Source of the DNA: an uncultured Pseudomonadota bacterium
GTDB lineage: Bacteria > Myxococcota_A > UBA796 > SXON01
Assembly: GCA_903885375.1 (NCBI GenBank)
Contig: CAISIK010000204.1
Coordinates: 1-64,000, forward strand
DNA length: 64,000 nucleotides
Reading direction: 5' to 3'
Shown piece by piece: positions 24,729-33,776 of the stretch (position 1 is the stretch's first letter; each line of letters starts with the position of its first letter). A program made the position numbers and the translations under genes. Below the pieces are notes generated by a model. That model had not been told where the DNA came from. It saw nothing but the letters and a program-made list of their open reading frames with translations, and did not search any database.

Positions 24729-27491
24729 CTAGTACTCGTAGCCGACCGCCAGCGTGCCAGAGATTCCGCCCTGGTGGCTGGTGATCACGTAGCGGTTCTG
24801 GGCGGAGATGTACCCGCTCGAAACGGCGACGGCGTAGTGGTTGTCGGTGACGTTCTCAAGATCGAACCGGACGTTCATCTTGCCCTTGGGCACCACGATC
24901 TCCTGCTTGACCTGAAGGTTCAGCGTCCAGAAGGGGTTGGTGTCCGCGTACTCGCCACGGGGCTCCTTGAGGAGGCCGTAGGTGCCGCCGGCCTGGTTCA
25001 GGTCGGCCGCCTGCCAGTAGTAGCGGCTCTGCGGGTAGCCGCTGAAGCCCTGGCTGGAGATGCCGACCGTGGTCGTCCACGGGTCGTCCGGGATTTCCCA
25101 GTAGGCCGCGAGCTTCATCTGGTGCGTGACGTCCGTGCCGAGGTCGCCGTACCAGAGCTCAACCTGCGAAGGGTTGGACAGGTTGGAGCCGAGGGCGTTC
25201 TGGGTGGTGCCGCGGCTGGACACGTACGAGTAGGTGCCCTGCGCGAACCAGCGCTTGCTGTCGAGCTTCAGGAGCTCCACGTCCACGCCGAAGTAGTCAC
25301 GGCGAGCGACGCCCGGGGTGCGGAGGCGGTAGTAGTCCTGGAAGTCGGTGTAGCCGTTGCTGACGCCGATAAACCCGTAGCCATCGCTATCGTAGACGAG
25401 GTTGGTCTCGTCGAACGTGTAGACGTTGCGGGTGAACTTGCCGGTGAAGCCCACCTTGGCCCGCAGGTCGGGGATGATCTCGCGCTGCACCGCCGCGGTG
25501 AACTCATCGCTGTGGGGGGCGGAGAGGTCCTCGTTGAAGGTGACCGTGTTGTCCGTGGGGTAGGACGCGTAGGTGCTGCCTGCCGAGTTGTTCGAGCCAT
25601 CCAGCGTGCCGTCGTACACGATCTTCTGACCGGTACCCGAGCGCTTGAGCGACTCGCCGATGTCGAGGCGGCCCACGTCGTTGAAGCGACCGTAGCCCGC
25701 GGAGATGGCGGTCTTCTCATCGCCCCAGGGGTCCCAGATCGAGTAGATACGGGGGCCGAACACGCCCACGTCCACGATGTTCTGCGCCTGGTCGTTGCGG
25801 ACCACGCCGCGGTCGTAGCGGAGGCCGTAGCGGAAGGTGAGGTTGTCGACCGGCTTGTAGACGTCCTGGATGAAGGCCGCCGCCGAGTAGCCATCCGCGG
25901 CGTAGCGCGAATAGCCCGCGAACTCGTACCAGTACCAGTTCTTCAGGGTCTGCGGGTCGTAGGAGTTCTCGTAGAGGTCGACGAACAGCATGTTGCCGGT
26001 GAAGCCGGTGATCCAGTCCCAGGACTGGTAGTCGGCATCCACGCCCGCCTTGAAGTCGTGCTTGCCGAGGAAGTCCACGTTCAGCACGCTGAACTTGGTG
26101 CCCACGGAGCCGCGCCAGCGGTCGTCGAACTGGAACTGGTAGAAGTTGTCGCGGTTGAACGCGCCGTAGGAGCCGAGACGGCCCGGCGTGTCGTAGTCGA
26201 TCGTGTTCTCGGCCTCGTCGGCCTCGCAGGGGTTGTAGGCGAGGTCCTTGTCGTGGGAGCAGGGAACGCCGCTCAACTCGATGAAGGACTTCTGGAGCGC
26301 CGCGGTGGTCTCCAGGTTGGCATCCTCGTTGAGGAACCAGTTCCACTTCGTGGTGATGACGTAGCCGCCCTGCATCTGCCGGCCCTGCGCCTCGGGCAGC
26401 GTGTAGCGATCGCCCTGATCGATGTTGTCGATCGTGGTCGGGTCCATCGTGAGGGACAGCGTGAGGCGATGGGCCGAGACCGGCTGCATCGTGAGCTTGC
26501 CGAAGAAGTAGTGCGCGTCGAAGTCCAGCGGGGTGCGGATGCCCACGTTGGTGAACAGGCTGCGGCTGTACTGGTAGCTGCCGAGGAACCAGATGCGGTC
26601 ACGAACCACGGGGCCCGACACGGTGAGGCCGACCGAACCCGACTGCGAGTTGGAGTCGAAGCCAGTGAAGTTGAGCTGCGTGCCATCAGCCGCGTAGCGG
26701 GCATCGAGCTTCGGCGACCAGTTGCCGTTCGTGTACTCGGCGTTGGTCAGGATCTCGAGGGTGTTGCCACCCGACTTGGTGACGATGGAGAAGAGACCGC
26801 CGAGCGACTCGCCGAACTCCGGATCGAAGCCACCGGTGGTGACCGTGATCTCCTCGATCGCGTCGAAGTTGAAGTTCGTGGAGAAGGTGCCCGTGACGGG
26901 GTCGGAGACGTTGACACCGTCGAGCGTCCAGGTGTTCTCCGCGGCGCCGGCACCGGCCGCGTTGGGGTTGCCCGAGCCGTTGTCCACCACCTGGGCGGCC
27001 TGACCGATGACATCCTGGTAGCTGCGGCTGCTGGGAACCTTGGCGAGGTAGTCCTTGCTGAAGGTGGTCTTGTTGCCGGTCGATTCGGTATCGACGACCT
27101 TCCGCTTCTCCTCGATGACCACCACCTCACCGCCGTACTTCATGGTGATCTGCACGTTGGTGGTACGACCGACGGCCACCACCACACCGGTCTTGGTGAC
27201 CTTGCCGAAGCCCTGCTTGTCGGCCTCCAGCTTGTACGACCCCGGCGGGAGCTCCGCGAAGACGAAGTTGCCGTCGGAGTCTGCAGTGTACTGCGAGGCG
27301 CCGCCGATCAGCTTGTCGGAAGACAGCGTGAGCAGCGCACCGGGGATGGGCAGCTCGCTCTCATCGAGGACCACACCCTTGATGGTGCCGGAGGCCGACG
27401 CGAACGCCGGGCCACCGACGGCCACGACCGCGAGGAAGATGGCCGCGAGTCCGGCAATAAGCATGCGGATGCGGTGAAAGTTCTGGAGCAT
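24729..27491 (-). CDS. Oar-like TonB-dependent outer-membrane receptor
   Basis: About 920 residues from ATG at 27491: a signal peptide ending ASA, a carboxypeptidase-regulatory-like domain (IKGVVLDESELPIPGALLTL), a plug domain (VPSSRSYQDVIGQ, ENTWTLDGVNVSDPV, FDAIEEITVTTGGFDPEFGESLGG) and a ~700-residue beta-barrel. This order matches Oar proteins of myxobacteria and large receptors of Bacteroidetes, which import or display ligands using TonB energy. A classical TonB box is not evident. It heads a three-gene operon with two lipoproteins. A longer frame to 27659 would run through the promoter region. Confidence 0.9.
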   Translation of the reverse strand: MLQNFHRIRMLIAGLAAIFLAVVAVGGPAFASASGTIKGVVLDESELPIPGALLTLSSDKLIGGASQYTADSDGNFVFAELPPGSYKLEADKQGFGKVTKTGVVVAVGRTTNVQITMKYGGEVVVIEEKRKVVDTESTGNKTTFSKDYLAKVPSSRSYQDVIGQAAQVVDNGSGNPNAAGAGAAENTWTLDGVNVSDPVTGTFSTNFNFDAIEEITVTTGGFDPEFGESLGGLFSIVTKSGGNTLEILTNAEYTNGNWSPKLDARYAADGTQLNFTGFDSNSQSGSVGLTVSGPVVRDRIWFLGSYQYSRSLFTNVGIRTPLDFDAHYFFGKLTMQPVSAHRLTLSLTMDPTTIDNIDQGDRYTLPEAQGRQMQGGYVITTKWNWFLNEDANLETTAALQKSFIELSGVPCSHDKDLAYNPCEADEAENTIDYDTPGRLGSYGAFNRDNFYQFQFDDRWRGSVGTKFSVLNVDFLGKHDFKAGVDADYQSWDWITGFTGNMLFVDLYENSYDPQTLKNWYWYEFAGYSRYAADGYSAAAFIQDVYKPVDNLTFRYGLRYDRGVVRNDQAQNIVDVGVFGPRIYSIWDPWGDEKTAISAGYGRFNDVGRLDIGESLKRSGTGQKIVYDGTLDGSNNSAGSTYASYPTDNTVTFNEDLSAPHSDEFTAAVQREIIPDLRAKVGFTGKFTRNVYTFDETNLVYDSDGYGFIGVSNGYTDFQDYYRLRTPGVARRDYFGVDVELLKLDSKRWFAQGTYSYVSSRGTTQNALGSNLSNPSQVELWYGDLGTDVTHQMKLAAYWEIPDDPWTTTVGISSQGFSGYPQSRYYWQAADLNQAGGTYGLLKEPRGEYADTNPFWTLNLQVKQEIVVPKGKMNVRFDLENVTDNHYAVAVSSGYISAQNRYVITSHQGGISGTLAVGYEY

Positions 27492-27552
27492 TCGACCTGC
27501 CCGGTTCGTCCGACCGCGAGGGGGCGCGGTGGAGGGGTTGACGGAACGGAAG

Positions 27553-27581
27553 CACATACCGGATGGCGGGCTGACCGTCAA
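27553..27581 (-). promoter_or_regulatory. Promoter of the Oar-receptor operon
   Basis: On the minus strand, TTGACG (27581-27576), a 17-nt spacer and TATGTG (27558-27553). The predicted transcript starts near 27546, giving a leader of about 55 nt before the ATG at 27491. Confidence 0.55.
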
Positions 27582-27616
27582 CCCTGTTGCGCAGCGGGGA
27601 CGGGCATTCTGATCGG

Positions 27617-27645
27617 TTGACGGGCAGGCTTTCGCCGCATAGACT
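27617..27645 (+). promoter_or_regulatory. Promoter of the secreted protein / matrixin operon
   Basis: TTGACG (27617-27622), a 17-nt spacer and TAGACT (27640-27645). The predicted start near 27652 leaves a leader of about 25 nt before ATG at 27677. It is back to back with the receptor promoter. Confidence 0.6.
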
Positions 27646-27676
27646 CCAGCGTTCGTCAACCTCGATCGGGGCTCCC

Positions 27677-28309
27677 ATGAACCGTTTCGCAGCCATCATC
27701 GCCGTGATCGCCCTCGGGGCGTCTGCACCGGCGAGCGCCACCACCCTCGCCCGCCTCTCGCATGAGCAGGTGGTCGACGCTTCCGACGCCATCGTCGAGG
27801 GCACCGTCAGCCGGGTGTGGTCCACGATGGATGAAGGCGGCAAGGTGTGGACCCGCGCCTACGTCACCGTCGATCGTTCGCTGAAGGGCCAGCACGCGGT
27901 GGGGGAAACCGTGATGGTGGAGGCCGCCGGCGGCACGTCGCCTGCGGGGTCGGTCACCTACGTGGGGCTCACCCCGCGCTACGCCGAGGGCGAGCGGGTG
28001 CTCCTGTACCTGTCGCTCAAGCGTCACGGCACCGTGTACGGCACCGTCGGGATGCTGATGGGCAAGTACACCATCAAGCAGAACCCGGCCGATGGCAGCG
28101 ACATGGTGGTGCGGTTCACCGTGCCCGCCGATGTGGCCTACGATGCACGCTTCGTGCCCAACCCCCCGGCGGGCGAGCGGATTTCGCTCGCGAGCATGGA
28201 GGTGAAGGTGGCCGAGCGCCTGAAGGCCGGGTGGGATGGTGAGCCGATCCCCGGCGTTTCGCGTGAACACCTCATGGAAATCAACAATCTTCAGCCTGGG
28301 GTGAAGTGA
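27677..28309 (+). CDS. Secreted protein upstream of the matrixin peptidase
   Basis: 210 residues: a signal peptide (cleavage near ASA-TTLA at 20), then a soluble domain with LSHEQVVDASDAIVEGTVSRVWS and GERVLLYLSLKRHGTVYGTVGMLMGKYTI. The second half (VAERLKAGW) is polar. The fold resembles exported OB-like domains often found beside myxobacterial metallopeptidase genes, but I cannot name a family. It overlaps the peptidase gene by one base (TGATG), so the two are made together; a helper, inhibitor or chaperone role is inferred from that. Confidence 0.7.
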   Translation: MNRFAAIIAVIALGASAPASATTLARLSHEQVVDASDAIVEGTVSRVWSTMDEGGKVWTRAYVTVDRSLKGQHAVGETVMVEAAGGTSPAGSVTYVGLTPRYAEGERVLLYLSLKRHGTVYGTVGMLMGKYTIKQNPADGSDMVVRFTVPADVAYDARFVPNPPAGERISLASMEVKVAERLKAGWDGEPIPGVSREHLMEINNLQPGVK

Positions 28310-29655
28310 TGTTCGGCGTACTCCTCCTCGCCAGCTCCGGCCTTGCCTGGGAGCACACCGGCATCTACTGGCCCTCCGACCGCTTCCCGCTCGGCTGGTA
28401 CTTCGACGGCGATCCGCTCGAAGACTCGCTGCCCCTGGATGAGGACGTGCAGCGGCAGATCATCCAGACCTCGTGGGACAACTGGCCCGAAGCCGCGCCG
28501 TGCGCCGGCCTCTCCAACGAGTACCTCGGGGATATCGACATCGAAGGTCGCGATGGGGATGACCTCCGCACCACCTTCCACTGGGAAGACGAGCTCGACG
28601 AGCAGGAGGCCGGCACCCTCGCCGTGACCTACAGCACGAACAACGGTCGCGGCTCGAAGACCGCCAACGGGCAGGTCTACTACGAAGGCCGCGACTCCGA
28701 CATCGTGTTCAACGACAACGTGGACTTCGGCACCTCGGAAGACATCGGCGCGGGCATCTGCAACGGTGAAACGCCCGTCGAGAGCGTGGCCACCCACGAG
28801 ATCGGCCACCTGATGGGTCTAGACCACTCCTGCGAGGATGGCGATCCCTGCACCGACCAGGACCTCGCCGAGGCGACCATGTTCTGGTCCGCCTCGTCGT
28901 GCGACCTGTCCGGCATCACGCCCAACATCGACGATCAGACGAGCATCAACGCGCTCTACGGCGTGTACGGCTCCTTCGAGGCGATCACGCCGCGTTCCGG
29001 GGCGGCCCCGTTCGATGTCACCTTCCAGGTGACCTCCGACGCCGAGGTGCTCCACACGAGCTGGGAGTTCGGCGACGGCAGCGTGGGCGAGAGCTTGCCT
29101 CCCACCGCCGACATCATCACCCACACCTACGAGAAGAGCGGCGCATTCAGCGTTGCGGCCAAATTCGACCTCAACGACCCGCTGTGTGGCACCACCACGT
29201 ACAGCCAGACCAAGATCGGCTACATCCTCTCGTGCACCGCCCCGGTGCCCGAAGAAGGCGCCGATGGTTTCTTCCAGCTGGAGCCCTCCTCCGGCCTCGA
29301 CTGGCGCGTGATCAACCGCACGGACATGGGCACGTACGGCTGCGTGGACACCATCCAGTGGGAGGTCTACGAAGGCTCGAAGGTTGATCCTGCCAAGCTC
29401 GTGGACTTCACGGGCGATGGTGAGGGCGACCCGATCGGCGCCTTCGCGCCGATCATCCGCTTCCCCGGCGAGGGCACCTACACGGTGCTCATGAACGTGG
29501 GCGGTCCCGGTGGGCTGAGCGCGGGTTCGCTCACCATCGAGGTGGTTGAGCTGGGTGATGGGTCGGGCGGCGTCAGCTGCGGCACGTCCACGCCGATCAC
29601 GGCCGCGGCGGCCGCGTTCGCCGGCCTGTTCGCGCTCCGCCGCCGCCGCGGCTAA
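28309..29655 (+). CDS. Matrixin-type secreted metallopeptidase with PKD-like domain and MYXO-CTERM
   Basis: 448 residues: a short signal peptide, a peptidase domain with zinc motif HEIGHLMGLDH at residues 163-173 (HExxHxxGxxH of matrixins/metzincins), a PKD-like domain (~220-290; TSWEFGDGS, THTYEKSGAFSVAAKF), a Cys-containing beta domain, and a C-terminal anchor. The anchor is a Cys-containing linker (GGVSCGT), a hydrophobic helix and RRRRG, the MYXO-CTERM layout. That signal is thought to direct lipid anchoring and surface display. GTG at 28306 is an alternative start; ATG at 28309 overlaps the upstream stop and is preferred. Confidence 0.88.
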   Translation: MFGVLLLASSGLAWEHTGIYWPSDRFPLGWYFDGDPLEDSLPLDEDVQRQIIQTSWDNWPEAAPCAGLSNEYLGDIDIEGRDGDDLRTTFHWEDELDEQEAGTLAVTYSTNNGRGSKTANGQVYYEGRDSDIVFNDNVDFGTSEDIGAGICNGETPVESVATHEIGHLMGLDHSCEDGDPCTDQDLAEATMFWSASSCDLSGITPNIDDQTSINALYGVYGSFEAITPRSGAAPFDVTFQVTSDAEVLHTSWEFGDGSVGESLPPTADIITHTYEKSGAFSVAAKFDLNDPLCGTTTYSQTKIGYILSCTAPVPEEGADGFFQLEPSSGLDWRVINRTDMGTYGCVDTIQWEVYEGSKVDPAKLVDFTGDGEGDPIGAFAPIIRFPGEGTYTVLMNVGGPGGLSAGSLTIEVVELGDGSGGVSCGTSTPITAAAAAFAGLFALRRRRG

Positions 29656-29664
29656 GCGTAGCGC

Positions 29665-32094
29665 GTGTTCGCGCTCGTCCTCTCGGTGGCGTTCGGCGCC
29701 ACCGGTGATGTCGGGCTCGACTTTGTTGCGCCCGCCTCCCTGACGGTTCCGGTGTCGCTCGCGCTGACGGCGCCGACGGAGATTCCGTTGGTGGGCCCGT
29801 TCCGGCTCGCGGGGGTGCTGGAGGGGGTGCGAACCTACGAGGCGCCGAGCCCGGTGCGTCCGCGGGCGTTGTACTACGAACGCGAGCCGCAGGGCATGGA
29901 GCTGCACAAGGGCGCGCGGCTGCTCGTCTACTCGGCCTCGCCCTTCGACCGGTCGGCGCCGGGAACGTGGGAAGCCAACGCCGACTCGATCCTCGTGCGC
30001 GTTCGCGCCGACGCCGAGCGGCCCAGGGACGGCAGCTACACGCTGGTGTACCCGGCGGCGACCGAGCGGGAGGAGGGGCTGCGGTTCCGGGGCGGCGATG
30101 CGCGGGAGTGGGCGTTCCGCTCCGCCCAGGTGGATGAGGTCTCGCGCCACGGCGTGCTGCTGCCCACCGGCGCCACCGTGTCCTGGGCGCTGGAGGCCGC
30201 CGCCGGGAAGAGGCTCCGTTTCGACCTCGGCATCCTGCCCCCCGAGATCGAGAGCGGAGCACCGAGCAACGGCGCCACCGTGACCGTCCAGCTTGGCGAC
30301 AACGTGGTGGCCATCGAGTTCATCGCGCCGGCCGGGGGCTTCCGGACGGTGGACGTGCCCCTGCCCGACGTCGGGGCGGGCGAGCTCCTGCGGGTCTCGG
30401 TCGCAGACGCCGACCCCGCGAACGACCATGTGTTCCTCGCCTCGCCGTCGGTCTACACCGCGTCGAGCACGCCGAAGCGCATCGTGATGGCCTTCGTGGA
30501 CACGCTTCGGCGCGACCACCTCCCCACCTACGGCTACGAGCGGCCCACGGCGCCGAAGCTCGACGCCTGGGCGAAAGAGGCCGTGGTGTTCGAGGAGGCC
30601 CGCACCACCGCGCCGTGGACGCTCCCCTCCACCCGCAGCCTGTGGTCCGGCCGCCCGCCCGAGGCCTGGTCGGAGGCGCTGACGGTGCAGGAGCTCCTCC
30701 GCGAACGCGGGTGGGCCACCGGCGCGTTCGTGGGCAACGTGTACCTCTCCTCGAACTTCGAGATGGACCGGGGATGGGGGGAGCACCGGTGCCTCAACTG
30801 GCCGGGCGCCAACTTCCAGACCTGGCAGGGCCGCGACTATCTTCGGCGCAACCCATCGCAGGACTCCCTCCTGCTCGTCCACTTCATGGACCTGCACCTC
30901 CCCTACAAGGAGCCCCGGCGCTATCGCCACCTCTGGGCCAAGGAGGACCCGGGCGGCCTCACCGGCCTCTTCAACCGGACGATCCTCCTCCGCGTGGCGC
31001 TCCACCAGCGCGAGCTCATCCGCCCCTACCTGCTCGATCGGTACGACCAGAACCTCCGCTACGTGGACGACGAGCTCGGCGCCTTCCTCGGCGAGCTCGA
31101 CGACTCCGCCACCGTCGTGCTCTTCGCCGACCACGGCGAGGAGTTCTTCGACCACGGCGATCTCGAGCACGGCCACACGCTCTACGACGAGCTCATGCGC
31201 GTACCGCTCGTGGTGAAGTCGCCGGGCCTGGCTCCCCGCCGCGTTCCGGGCTCCGTCGCGCTGACCGACGTGGCCCCCACGCTGCTCGACCTCGTGGGGC
31301 TCGCCCCGGAGCTGCTGGGCAGCGACACGGAGGGGCACTCACTGCAAACGCTCGCGCGCGGCGAGCCCGACCTCGCCGTCACCGACCGCGATCTCGCGCT
31401 CGGTCGTGTGCTCTACGGGCCGGTCCAATGGGGCAGCTTGCAGGGCACGGAGAAGTACATCACCACGCGCGGCCGCGAGCAGCTCTTCGACCTCGCGACC
31501 GATCCGGGCGAGAAGAAGGACCTCGCGGAGGCCGGCGGCAGCGTGGTTTCCGGACGCATCGCGTTGGCGCGGGGCACCGGCCGCGACGTGATGCAGGCCA
31601 TCCGGGTGAGCCCGCTCGGTCGCGCCAACCGGCAGATCAGCGTGGACATGCACGTGCCCGGCGGCATCGCCCACGCCTGGGTGGGCGACGACCCCACCAG
31701 CACCACCCTCGCCGAGATCACCTCGGTCGAAGGGGAGTACGTGCACATGCGCTTTCAGAGCCGGCTCCGGGAGAACCGGGAAATCTTCGTGGTTCCCAAC
31801 CGGCCGGCCGATGAGGTCATCGGCGAGGTGGAGCTGAAGATCGTCGGCCGTTCGAGCGGCTACGATCGGCTCCGGGCCTTGCCCAACGACGGTAGCGGCG
31901 CCGCGCTCTCCCGCGCGCGCTCGGGGCCCACCGCGCTCGACGTGACCTGGGCCGTCGTGCCGCTACCGCTCGGCGATTCGCTGATCGGGAGCGACGGCGA
32001 GCTCACCGGGGCGCTCGAGGCCCTCGGCTACACCACGGGCGAAGCCCCCACCGACGACGACGCCCGCGACGACGACGCAGCGCCCGACAACTGA
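29665..32094 (+). CDS. Exported sulfatase-fold hydrolase lacking the formylglycine residue
   Basis: 809 residues: a signal peptide, a ~260-residue N-terminal beta domain, then an alkaline-phosphatase/sulfatase domain. It has MAFVDTLRRDHLPTYGYERPTAPKLDAWA, the nucleophile region APWTLPSTRSLWSG and FADHGEEFFDHG as the second metal site. In type I sulfatases the nucleophile is Cys or Ser in C/S-x-P-x-R, converted to formylglycine. Here it is Thr and the Arg is displaced, so a phosphatase or phosphotransferase role is more likely than sulfatase. A ~200-residue C-terminal domain follows. The start is GTG, 9 bp after the matrixin stop. Confidence 0.85.
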   Translation: MFALVLSVAFGATGDVGLDFVAPASLTVPVSLALTAPTEIPLVGPFRLAGVLEGVRTYEAPSPVRPRALYYEREPQGMELHKGARLLVYSASPFDRSAPGTWEANADSILVRVRADAERPRDGSYTLVYPAATEREEGLRFRGGDAREWAFRSAQVDEVSRHGVLLPTGATVSWALEAAAGKRLRFDLGILPPEIESGAPSNGATVTVQLGDNVVAIEFIAPAGGFRTVDVPLPDVGAGELLRVSVADADPANDHVFLASPSVYTASSTPKRIVMAFVDTLRRDHLPTYGYERPTAPKLDAWAKEAVVFEEARTTAPWTLPSTRSLWSGRPPEAWSEALTVQELLRERGWATGAFVGNVYLSSNFEMDRGWGEHRCLNWPGANFQTWQGRDYLRRNPSQDSLLLVHFMDLHLPYKEPRRYRHLWAKEDPGGLTGLFNRTILLRVALHQRELIRPYLLDRYDQNLRYVDDELGAFLGELDDSATVVLFADHGEEFFDHGDLEHGHTLYDELMRVPLVVKSPGLAPRRVPGSVALTDVAPTLLDLVGLAPELLGSDTEGHSLQTLARGEPDLAVTDRDLALGRVLYGPVQWGSLQGTEKYITTRGREQLFDLATDPGEKKDLAEAGGSVVSGRIALARGTGRDVMQAIRVSPLGRANRQISVDMHVPGGIAHAWVGDDPTSTTLAEITSVEGEYVHMRFQSRLRENREIFVVPNRPADEVIGEVELKIVGRSSGYDRLRALPNDGSGAALSRARSGPTALDVTWAVVPLPLGDSLIGSDGELTGALEALGYTTGEAPTDDDARDDDAAPDN

Positions 32095-32112
32095 ACCTGC
32101 CCGAGGGCGGCG

Positions 32113-33702
32113 CTACCCCGAGGTGGAGAGCGCGCTGACCCGAACGGCCGATGCGGCCGGCTCCGCCACGGCGGGGCTGTCGGCCGAAGCCGGCACGTTG
32201 GCGAGAATGACGGTGATGTTGTCCTTGCCACCGCCGAGGTGAGCGGCCCGCACGAGCTCACGCGCGGCGATGCGACCATCCACCTGCTGGTTCAGCACGG
32301 ACTCCATCTCGCCGTCTTCCACTTCGCCCCACAAGCCGTCGGAGCAGAGGAGCACCTTGTCGCCCGACTCGAGCTCCACGCGGAAGAGGTCGATCTCCAC
32401 GTTGCGCTCGGTGCCCACCGTGCGCAGCAGGATGTTGCTGTGCGGGTGGTTGCGGGCTTCGGCGTGGGTGAGCCGCCCCTGATCGACCATGCGCCACACG
32501 AGCGAGTGGTCCTTGGTGATCTGGTGGAGCGTGCCGTTGCGGTAGAGGTAGCCGCGCGAATCGCCCACGTTCGCGCACAGCGCGACCTGGTCATCCACCA
32601 CCATGGCGCACACGAGCGTGGTGCCCATGTCGTTGCCACGGGCCTCCGCATTGCCCTTGATGGTGTTGTTGGCGAGCTGGAAAGCCTCGTCGAGCGCGTT
32701 TTCGAGCAAGTCGAGCGAGGGGCGGGGTTTCACATCCACCCGCTCGCGGGCGCCCTGGATGAGCGTTTCGACCGCGAGCCGGCTGGCCACCTCGCCGCAA
32801 TCATGCCCGCCCATGCCATCAGCCACCACGAACAGCTCGACCCCATCGGTGAGCCGCGCCCAACCCCAGTTGTCTTCGTTCAGGGCGCGCTGCAGCCCGA
32901 CGTCGGTCATCCCGACATGGAGCGTGGCGCCGTTGGCCCGCTGGTGGTTGGCCTCGATCTGCAGGGCGCGGCCGAACTCGGCGGGGGTGGAGAACACCCC
33001 GCGCTCGGCTTCGGAGAAGAACTGCTGCCACTCGCGCTCTTCGATCGAGGTGTAGCGGCGGAGGAGCTCCCCGAGCTGCATCACCACTTCCTGGGTGTCG
33101 GCCGGCGAGAGGGGGCCCTCGGTAACGGCGGAGACCTCGGGATCGAACAGCATGCCATCGCCGTTCGGGCGGAGCAGGAAGTTGCTGCGGTTGAGCCAGC
33201 CGAGCTTCACGCCGTTGTACGAGAGCATGCCCAGCATGCCGCAGGCGCGCTGCGCGAAGCGGATGACGCGGGCGAGCGGGATCGGCGCCGCCTCATCGAG
33301 CAGGAAGGTTTCGCCGTTGTACGGCACCACCGAGCACACCAGCGTGGGGTTGGGCTCGGGCCAGGGGAAGACATCGCAAGGGGCGAGGAACGCCGGATGC
33401 GAAATCTGCTTCTGGAAGAAAGCGAGGTAGGGATCGAAGCCGCTGCGATCCCAGCGGGTGGACAGGATGAAACGCCGCACGCTGAGCGAGGCGCCACAAC
33501 TGTCGCACACGGCGGCCGAAGAGGCGTTCTCCTCGTGACCACACTCCCAGCACCGCCGGTTGGGGCGGTCGGGCCGGTGGTCATTCACCAGGTAGAACAT
33601 GCGACCTTCCGACAGGCGCACCAGTCCTTCTACCCGGTAGTAATCCGAGACGTAGCTCCCCGGCGGGAAGCTGGGAGGGCGGGCACGCGAGCCGCTGGCC
33701 AT
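32113..33702 (-). CDS. PP2C phosphatase fused to a zinc ribbon and degenerate kinase-like domain
   Basis: 529 residues from ATG at 33702. Residues ~15-50 resemble a kinase N-lobe start and enclose a zinc ribbon with CWECGHEE...CDSCG (four Cys). Residues ~60-245 are kinase-like, but the HRD and DFG sites read GWLNRSNFLL and FDPEV, so it looks catalytically dead. Residues ~265-510 form a complete PP2C domain: NEDNWGW, VVADGMGGHDCGEVAS, MGTTLVCAMV, VGDSRGYLY, CSDGLWGEVEDGEM, GGKDNITVI with the metal-binding Asp residues. It dephosphorylates Ser/Thr-phosphoproteins in the cytoplasm. TTG at 33708 is an alternative start. It is divergent from tgt. Confidence 0.88.
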   Translation of the reverse strand: MASGSRARPPSFPPGSYVSDYYRVEGLVRLSEGRMFYLVNDHRPDRPNRRCWECGHEENASSAAVCDSCGASLSVRRFILSTRWDRSGFDPYLAFFQKQISHPAFLAPCDVFPWPEPNPTLVCSVVPYNGETFLLDEAAPIPLARVIRFAQRACGMLGMLSYNGVKLGWLNRSNFLLRPNGDGMLFDPEVSAVTEGPLSPADTQEVVMQLGELLRRYTSIEEREWQQFFSEAERGVFSTPAEFGRALQIEANHQRANGATLHVGMTDVGLQRALNEDNWGWARLTDGVELFVVADGMGGHDCGEVASRLAVETLIQGARERVDVKPRPSLDLLENALDEAFQLANNTIKGNAEARGNDMGTTLVCAMVVDDQVALCANVGDSRGYLYRNGTLHQITKDHSLVWRMVDQGRLTHAEARNHPHSNILLRTVGTERNVEIDLFRVELESGDKVLLCSDGLWGEVEDGEMESVLNQQVDGRIAARELVRAAHLGGGKDNITVILANVPASADSPAVAEPAASAVRVSALSTSG

Positions 33703-33776
33703 GACCAAGGACCGTAACCGTTGTCCACCCGTGGGGGAAGGATCGAATTCTCCTCGCTTTCGGGCTACGCCCGCGG

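Noticed and set aside
24774-27620. 948-residue plus-strand open frame
   Set aside because: Shadow antisense to the Oar-like receptor, with Val/Arg/His bias and no domain.
28819-31338. 839-residue minus-strand open frame
   Set aside because: Shadow of the matrixin and sulfatase-fold genes.
29665-32094. Calling this gene a true sulfatase
   Set aside because: The Cys/Ser needed for formylglycine is Thr and the Arg of the motif is shifted.
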